Under the pieces are notes generated by a model, which was given only the letters and a program-made list of their open reading frames with translations, ran no database searches and had not been told where the DNA came from. Both the position numbers and the translations under genes were made by a program. Shown piece by piece: positions 58,998-64,000 of a DNA stretch of 64,000 bases (positions are counted from its first letter, which is position 1; every line of letters begins with the position of its first letter). This DNA is from DASWIG01 sp965371445 (GTDB taxonomy: Bacteria; Acidobacteriota; Thermoanaerobaculia; Multivoradales; J023), in assembly GCA_965371445.1 (NCBI GenBank), contig CBDUYN010000008.1, forward strand, positions 55,034 through 119,033, in the 5' to 3' direction.

Positions 58998-61765
58998 CCC
59001 TCCTCGAGCCGTATTGGTTGGCGCTCTCAATCCCCCTGGGCTTCGCCTTCCGCCGCTTCGCGCCGCCCCCCGGCTGGCGACGTTGGCTGCGCCTTGCCGT
59101 TCTCGTCTTCCTTGTCTTGGCGCTGGCACGCCCGGCGGTACGGCTGCCGCGCCGTGGCGGCACGCTCGTCGTCCTTGCCGACCGCAGCGCCTCCATGCCG
59201 GCCGACGCCAAGGAGATCGAGCAGGAGGTGATCCGTCGCCTCGAAGCCTCTCGCGGCGGCGGCGATCGACTGGCGGTGCTCGCCTTCGGACGACGCTCGG
59301 CGGTGGAGCTGCGGCCCGGCGGTGGCGAGCTCCAGGGCCTTACGGCCGACGTCGGCACGGAGCGTAGCGATCTCGCTTCCGCCCTGGAGGCGGCCCTCGC
59401 CCTGCTGGGTGCCGAAGGCGACGGACGAATCCTCGTCCTCACCGACGGCCGCTACACGGGCCGCGATCCGGCCGGCGTCGCGGGACGTGCCGCGCTCGCC
59501 TCGGTCCCGGTCGACTACCGCCTCCTGGAGCGCTCGGCGACCGGCGACGTGGCCGTCGAGAGCGTCGACGCGCCGCTCGAAGCGTCGCCGGGGGAGGGAT
59601 TCGTCGTCACCGCCTGGGTCCGCGCGCCGGCGCGAGGTGACGTTGACGTCGAGCTGCGCCGCGGCGCACGAGTGATCGCCCGCGGACGCCGGACGCTCGC
59701 CGCCGGCCGCAACCGCCTCACCTTTCGCGACCGCGCCGGCTCGTCAGGGGTTCGGGGCTATACCCTGACGGTGCGCGGCCAGGGCTCCGATCCGTTGCCG
59801 GAGAACAACACGGCCCGTTTCCTCGTCGGCGTCGAGGGACCGCGTCCGGTGCTCGTCGTCGACGCCGGGGGCGGCGAGCTCGCCGAGCTCCTGCGCGGCG
59901 CCGGGCTCGACGTCGACCGCCGGGCGCCCCACGAGCTGCGCGGCTCCCTGGAGAGCCTCGCCGGCTACTCGGCCGTCCTCCTCCAGGACGTCCCGGCCTC
60001 CGACGTCGGCGAGGGGACGATGATGAACCTCGCCGCCTGGGTCCGCGGTGCCGGCGGGGGGTTGATGATGACCGGCGGAATCGACGCCTACGGCCCCGGA
60101 GGGTACTTCCGTTCGCCCCTGGAAGAGGTCCTGCCGGTCTCGATGGAGCTGCGCCAGGAGCACCGCAAGATGAGCCTCGCCATGGCGGTGGCCCTCGACC
60201 GCTCGGGCTCGATGTCGGTCGGCGTAGGCGGCGGACGTACCAAGATGGACCTCGCGAACCTGGCCACCGTCGAGGTGCTCGGCCTCCTCTCGCCCTTCGA
60301 CGAGCTGGCGGTCATCGCCGTCGATTCGCAGCCGCACATCATCGCCCCCCTGGCGCCGGTCGGGGAGGTCCCGGAGCTGCGCCAGGAGATCCTCAGCATC
60401 GACTCGCTGGGCGGCGGCATCTTCGTCTACGAGGCGCTCCACGCCGCGGTCGAGCAGCTACTGAAGTCCGAGGCCGGAACCCGGCACGTGCTGCTCTTTG
60501 CCGACGCCGCCGACGCCGAGAACCCGGCGGCCTACGTCGAGCTCCTGGCGCGGGCGCGGAGTGCCGCCATCACCGTCTCGGTGGTCGGCCTGGGAACGGA
60601 GAACGACACCGACGCGCTTTTCCTGCGCGACGTGGCGCGGCGCGGTGGCGGCCGGATCTTTTTCACCCAGAGCCCGCAGGCCCTGCCGCGGCTTTTCGCC
60701 CAGGAGACCTTCGTCGTCGCCCGCAGCTCCTTCGTCGACGTGCCGACGCCATGGCGCACGACCGCGGGCCTCGTGTCGCTCGCCGGCCGCTCTTTCGACG
60801 AGCCGCCGGCGCTCGGCGGCTACAACTTGACGTACCTGCGTCCGGAAGCGCAGCTCGCCGCGGTGACCCGCGACGAGTACGAAGCGCCCGTCGTCGCCGC
60901 CTGGCAGGTGGGCCTGGGCCGGGCTCTCGCCTACACCGGCCAGGTCGGTGGACCCTGGAGCGGCGATCTAGGCTCCTGGAGCGAGCTCGGCGAGCTCCTG
61001 GCGAGCCTTGCGCGGTGGACGGCGGGGGAGTCGGAGGACTTCGGTCAGGAGATGCTGGTGACCGAGGAGCTCGACCGGGGGCTCCTGCGCGTGCGGCTCC
61101 ATCTCGATCCCGAGCGGACGGGCGATCCTTTCACCGAGCTGCCGCGGGCGCTCGTCCTGACGGGTGTACCGGGGCAGACTCCCGAGAAAAGCGAGCGCGC
61201 GCTCGCCTGGGTCGATCCCGATACCCTGGAAGCGGAGGTGGAGCTCGGGGGCGACGAGGTGGCGCTCACTCGCCTCGAGGTGCCGGGACGGGGGGCGACG
61301 GCGCTTCCTCCGGTACGCCTGCCGTACTCGCCGGAGCTTGCGCCGGCCGAGCCGGGAAGCGGCCACCTGGTCCTCGAAGAGCTGGCCCGTTCGACCGGCG
61401 GACGCCAGCGCATCGACGTCGCCGACGTCTGGCGCGACTTCCCGCGCCGGCCGCGTTTCGTCGAGCTGACGCCCTGGTTGCTGGCCCTCGTTCTCCTCAC
61501 CTTTCTGCTCGAGGTGCTGGAACGGCGCACGGCGCTACTGACGAGCCGCTTGCCCACCTTTCGCATTCCGATGGCAAGGGAAAAGGCGAAGGCTCCTTCC
61601 GCGGGGCGCCGGTCGAAGCTTGAAACGCGGCCGTCAGGACCCGCTCCGGCGGTCGATACAACATCCGCCGAAGGCCAAGACGCGCCGGAGGCGAAAGAGG
61701 TTGGCGGAGTGCTTTCAGCTCTCGAGAAGGCCCGTCACCGGGCCGGACGCCGGACGCGCCGCTAG
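58994..61765 (+). CDS. Membrane protein with two VWA domains and a glutamine-amidotransferase-like domain
   Basis: A protein of 923 residues. N-terminal membrane helices (about 7-22 and 32-50) lead to a first VWA (VLADRSASMPAD, near 60-200). An Ig-like region is followed by a GATase1-like fold (VLVVDAGGGELAELLRGAG to WVRGAGGGLMMTGG, about 280-360) without an evident catalytic Cys, then a second VWA (ALDRSGSMSVGVG, about 400-590). A last membrane helix (LLALVLLTFLLEVLERR) precedes a Lys/Arg-rich tail. This layout is typical of the large protein that ends DUF58-BatA-VWA clusters. It should expose both VWA domains outside the membrane; the ATGA overlap supports a complex with the BatA-like protein. 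Confidence 0.85.
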   Translation: MTLLEPYWLALSIPLGFAFRRFAPPPGWRRWLRLAVLVFLVLALARPAVRLPRRGGTLVVLADRSASMPADAKEIEQEVIRRLEASRGGGDRLAVLAFGRRSAVELRPGGGELQGLTADVGTERSDLASALEAALALLGAEGDGRILVLTDGRYTGRDPAGVAGRAALASVPVDYRLLERSATGDVAVESVDAPLEASPGEGFVVTAWVRAPARGDVDVELRRGARVIARGRRTLAAGRNRLTFRDRAGSSGVRGYTLTVRGQGSDPLPENNTARFLVGVEGPRPVLVVDAGGGELAELLRGAGLDVDRRAPHELRGSLESLAGYSAVLLQDVPASDVGEGTMMNLAAWVRGAGGGLMMTGGIDAYGPGGYFRSPLEEVLPVSMELRQEHRKMSLAMAVALDRSGSMSVGVGGGRTKMDLANLATVEVLGLLSPFDELAVIAVDSQPHIIAPLAPVGEVPELRQEILSIDSLGGGIFVYEALHAAVEQLLKSEAGTRHVLLFADAADAENPAAYVELLARARSAAITVSVVGLGTENDTDALFLRDVARRGGGRIFFTQSPQALPRLFAQETFVVARSSFVDVPTPWRTTAGLVSLAGRSFDEPPALGGYNLTYLRPEAQLAAVTRDEYEAPVVAAWQVGLGRALAYTGQVGGPWSGDLGSWSELGELLASLARWTAGESEDFGQEMLVTEELDRGLLRVRLHLDPERTGDPFTELPRALVLTGVPGQTPEKSERALAWVDPDTLEAEVELGGDEVALTRLEVPGRGATALPPVRLPYSPELAPAEPGSGHLVLEELARSTGGRQRIDVADVWRDFPRRPRFVELTPWLLALVLLTFLLEVLERRTALLTSRLPTFRIPMAREKAKAPSAGRRSKLETRPSGPAPAVDTTSAEGQDAPEAKEVGGVLSALEKARHRAGRRTRR

Positions 61766-61866
61766 ACACCAGCGGCCGGAGGCGGACTTCAGGGGCCGGC
61801 CGCGCCGCCGTGCGCCCCGACAAGAGTCCGCTGGGATGAGTTGCCAGGCGGGATTTTCACCAACCT

Positions 61867-62211
61867 TCAGTCCTTCTTCCGGTGGCCCAACAAAGGTGCA
61901 CTGATCACCATGGCTGCTCCAACGGCACCCACGACCATTTGGAGTGGCGCCGGAGTTGCCGAGACACCGGCCACCAGCCAAAAGAAAAAGAGAAAGTTGG
62001 CGGCTGCGGCCAAGCGCCGCGAAAGAGCTGTTACGTCTGTGGGCCACAAGCCCATGTTAAGCAAGGCAACAAATATGCCGCAGAGGCCAGCCCCAGCGAA
62101 CCAAATCGCTGCTTCGTTCAGGTTCTCGTAGAAGAAGAACGTGCCTGCTGTGTGAACGACACCCATCGCGAGTACCAGCGACGTGGAAGTCTTGTGAACC
62201 AACCTGATCAT
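61867..62211 (-). CDS. Small four-helix membrane protein, unrecognised
   Basis: A protein of 114 residues from ATG 62211 (MIRLVHKTSTSLVLAMGVVH), preceded by GGGGAG. Four hydrophobic segments are visible (TSLVLAMGVVHTAGTFFF, IWFAGAGLCGIFVALLNMG, ANFLFFFWLVAGV and MVVGAVGAAMVISAPLL), with a basic HRKKD end. No family is recognised. It is convergent with the VWA cluster and looks monocistronic. Confidence 0.75.
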   Translation of the reverse strand: MIRLVHKTSTSLVLAMGVVHTAGTFFFYENLNEAAIWFAGAGLCGIFVALLNMGLWPTDVTALSRRLAAAANFLFFFWLVAGVSATPAPLQMVVGAVGAAMVISAPLLGHRKKD

Positions 62212-62649
62212 CAAGTCTCCCCTTTGGGTCCGCACTAACGGATAGCGGTTGATCGGCCAGGCGGCCGATACGTTCGGTCGTGGCTCTGCCGAGGCGAGGG
62301 GATCGAGCGAAGCACGACGGGCCTGGACGCTTGAACCACTGGTTAGACGGCCCGCCCCACGGCGGGTTCAGACACCGACCTCTTCTTCTTCCGGTCTTGG
62401 GTCTCTCGTCGATGGCTCTCATGGCTATGGGGATAGTACCAGCGAGAGTCGCGAGCGGCAAGACGGCGGACGGCGGCGGGACCCGGTCTCGGGGACTGCG
62501 GCTCTACCTACAACGTCCCAGGTCGCTCCGACGCCCTCGCCCCGGGTCCGATTTTCCCTCCGGCGGATCCGACGAGCGTCGCGTCAGGTTTCCTCATCGG
62601 CCCGGCTGACCTTGTGCTAAGCTCCTGACGCTCTCCTCAAGGTGATTCT
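62212..62649. other. Intergenic region with no supported gene
   Basis: This 438-bp stretch lies between the divergent membrane-protein and STAND-remnant genes. Short open frames exist but none has a ribosome site, codon pattern or recognisable product. AAGGTGA just before 62650 is the ribosome site of the next gene. Confidence 0.6.
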
Positions 62650-63805
62650 ATGTCCGATCAGGCCCCCGAGGACTCCACCGGCGGCAAAAGCGTCAAGATC
62701 GGCCGCGACGCCGACCATAGCCAGCTTGCCACCGGCGACGGCTCCATGGCTGTCGGCCGCGATCTGCACTTCCACGTCCACGAGGCGCATCCGCCGGGTC
62801 CGCTGGCGGGACGGCTGAAGGACCCGGCGCTGGCGGCGCTCGTCAAGTCGCTGGCGTCGTCGAATCCGGGGCTCTGTGTCGTCACGACTCGCGAGCCGCT
62901 CGACGACGTCGCCCACCTCGCCGACACGACGGCGCCTTGCCTCGACCTGCGTCACCTGACGGCGGAGGGCGGAGCGCAAGCGGATAGCGCGGCAGCAAGA
63001 GGCTTATCAGGTCAAGAAGCTCGGAGCCTTCGGTGCCGACCTGGTCGCCTTGTCGGGCTTTTTCGTCCGTCCGTGGGAGGAGCCCGTCGCGAGCCTCACG
63101 GACGACGTCCAGGCGTGGCTAGTGAATCAGGCCGGCTTCGAGCTTCGTGCCCTGGGACGGCTGACGGAGGCCGTCCGACCGATGCGGGCAGGGTTGGAAT
63201 TTCGGAAGCGCCAAGAGGACTGGAAGAACGCCGCCATCTCTGCCGGCAACCTCAGCGAGCTGTCCCTGACCCTGGGGGACGTGTCGGACGCCGTGGCGTC
63301 CGCCGAGGAGAGCGTCGAGCTTGCCGACCGTAGCGGCGACGACTTCCAGCGGATGGGCATGCGGACGGCCCTGGCCGACGCCCTGCACCAGGCGGGACGG
63401 CTGGAGGAGAGCGCGGCGTCCTTTCGGGAGGCCGAGGCGATGCAGAGGGAGGGATGGCCCAACGTTCCATACCTCACTTCGCTTCGGGGCTATCGGTATT
63501 GCGATCTTCTTCTTGGGCTCGCCCAGGCCGACCTCGACGAGGCGCGGGAGATCGCCGAACGCGGCGGCATGCGGCTCCACCTCTGCGACGTCCATCTCGA
63601 GGGGACGCGTCAGCACCTGGCGTCGGGCGGCGTCGGCGAGGCGCGGCGTCGTCTCGGGGAGGCGAAGGGGCTCGTCGAGGCTTGTGGGTATGGTCGGCGG
63701 GCGGGGGAGGTCACCCTCACCCTAACCCTCTCCCCGGTCCACCGTCTGAGCCACGGGGCAGCGTCCTCGGCCGGGGAGAGGGGACCGGAGAAAGGCAAGA
63801 CCTAA
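62650..63805 (+). pseudogene. NB-ARC/TPR STAND protein eroded by several internal deletions
   Basis: A good start (AAGGTGA then ATG) gives MSDQAPEDSTGGKSVKIG and the Gly-Asp-rich linker usual before an NB-ARC. The sequence then jumps at HVHEA-HPPGPLAG to a point past Walker B, continuing RLKDPALAALVKSLASSNPG, LCVVTTREP and LRHLTAEGG. The P-loop is absent. Near 62965 the frame shifts; in the other frame ARQQEAYQVKKLGAFGADL leads into TPR-type sequence (LSGFFVRPWEEP, NAAISAGNLSELSLTLGD) to a stop at 63805. Compared with remembered relatives, further segments seem missing between QEAYQV and KKLGAF and between DLLLG and DLDEA. The C-terminus runs into a hairpin element. Without an ATPase site the product cannot act as a STAND switch. 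Confidence 0.65.
63726..63782. repeat. 12-bp-stem palindrome inside the STAND remnant 3' end
   Basis: ccctctccccgg (63726-63737) is perfectly complementary to 63771-63782 across a 33-bp loop. It lies inside the reading frame and replaces the expected protein end with TLTLSPVHRLSHGAASS. The core CTCTCCCC/GGGGAGAG is also found at 25978-25997, suggesting a dispersed palindromic repeat. Confidence 0.6.
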
Positions 63806-63840
63806 GGCAAGAAGACCAAAGGCATGGCAAGGGAAGGCAA

Positions 63841-64000
63841 GAAAAGAAGAGCTCCGCTCTTCCTGTCGGGGCCGTCGCGCTCCGGAACTGGCGGGAAAAA
63901 CTCGACCACCTGCTGGCGCAGGAGGCTCTGCTGTCGGATCCGGCTCAGAAGTTCCAGGTGGCGAAGGAGATCGAGGAGGCGCGTCGGAAGATTCGGGAGC
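63841..64000 (+). pseudogene. Start of another STAND-type protein, partial and without a visible start codon
   Basis: The frame reads VALRNWREKLDHLLAQEALL, SDPAQKFQVAKEIEEARRKI and runs off the edge. This helical, charged segment resembles the effector-associated linker at the N-terminus of bacterial STAND/TIR/CHAT proteins. No ATG, GTG or TTG lies in frame upstream back to at least 63790; the ATG at 63824 is in another frame. It is either another broken relative of the preceding gene or has an unrecognised start. Confidence 0.4.

Noticed and set aside
1..64000. tRNA or rRNA genes, integrases or insertion-sequence transposases
   Set aside because: I looked for tRNA-like cloverleaf ends and DDE/tyrosine recombinase motifs and saw none convincing.

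Overview
The window is GC-rich DNA (about 70 percent by eye) from a bacterium that most resembles an acidobacterium, perhaps class Thermoanaerobaculia. The clues are an ADOP-type orphan MacB/FtsX permease, a sortilin/BNR-repeat exoprotein, ASPIC/UnbV and DUF3857 proteins, a PDZ-membrane-GAF-kinase and CHAT/NB-ARC/TPR (STAND) proteins. This assignment rests on family composition and was not tested.

Positions 1-18747 (minus strand) hold one uninterrupted frame of 6249 codons that runs off the left edge: the N-terminal part of a giant non-ribosomal peptide synthetase. Its order is A-T-E / C-A(N-MT)-T-E / C-A-T / C-A(FkbM)-T / C-A. It starts directly with an adenylation domain. Two A domains are interrupted by methyltransferases, and two 15-bp in-frame minisatellites lie in A-domain loops. 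Upstream come a REP-like inverted pair (18920-19086) and a CHAT-NB-ARC-TPR gene that has lost its middle (19098-22054). A 5 x 42-bp tandem repeat (22326-22552) precedes a secreted BNR-repeat protein.

Positions 26062-34424 hold a secreted Cys-motif protein behind a strong promoter with a dyad in its spacer, the ADOP permease, an exported protein-L-isoaspartate methyltransferase and, divergently, a UbiB-like kinase. Positions 34526-39838 hold a REC-PAS-PAS-GGDEF-EAL protein coupled to a DUF885 lipoprotein, then a DUF4097 protein. Positions 39873-43649 (minus) hold a small acidic ORF, a J-domain/TPR protein, UvrC and a fused remnant of what looks like a sensor kinase and an NtrC-type regulator. 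Just upstream of that remnant is a 28-residue lipoprotein ORF with a good sigma-54 promoter and two upstream dyads, the layout of an NtrC-controlled unit.

Positions 44282-49102 hold a Uma2 nuclease-like gene and, on the minus strand, a PDZ-membrane-GAF-Ser/Thr kinase overlapping a PLP aminotransferase, followed by a DUF5946 gene. Positions 49299-61765 form a six-gene plus-strand run: TPR, FG-GAP/ASPIC, DUF3857-TPR, DUF58, BatA-like and a double-VWA protein. This is a MoxR-type cluster without the MoxR ATPase. The right end has a small membrane protein and a second STAND gene reduced by several internal deletions, with the start of what may be a third at the edge.

The most distinctive observations are the FkbM-interrupted, Thr-coded NRPS module, the sigma-54 unit next to a deleted regulator, and the repeated pattern of genes with clean internal deletions.
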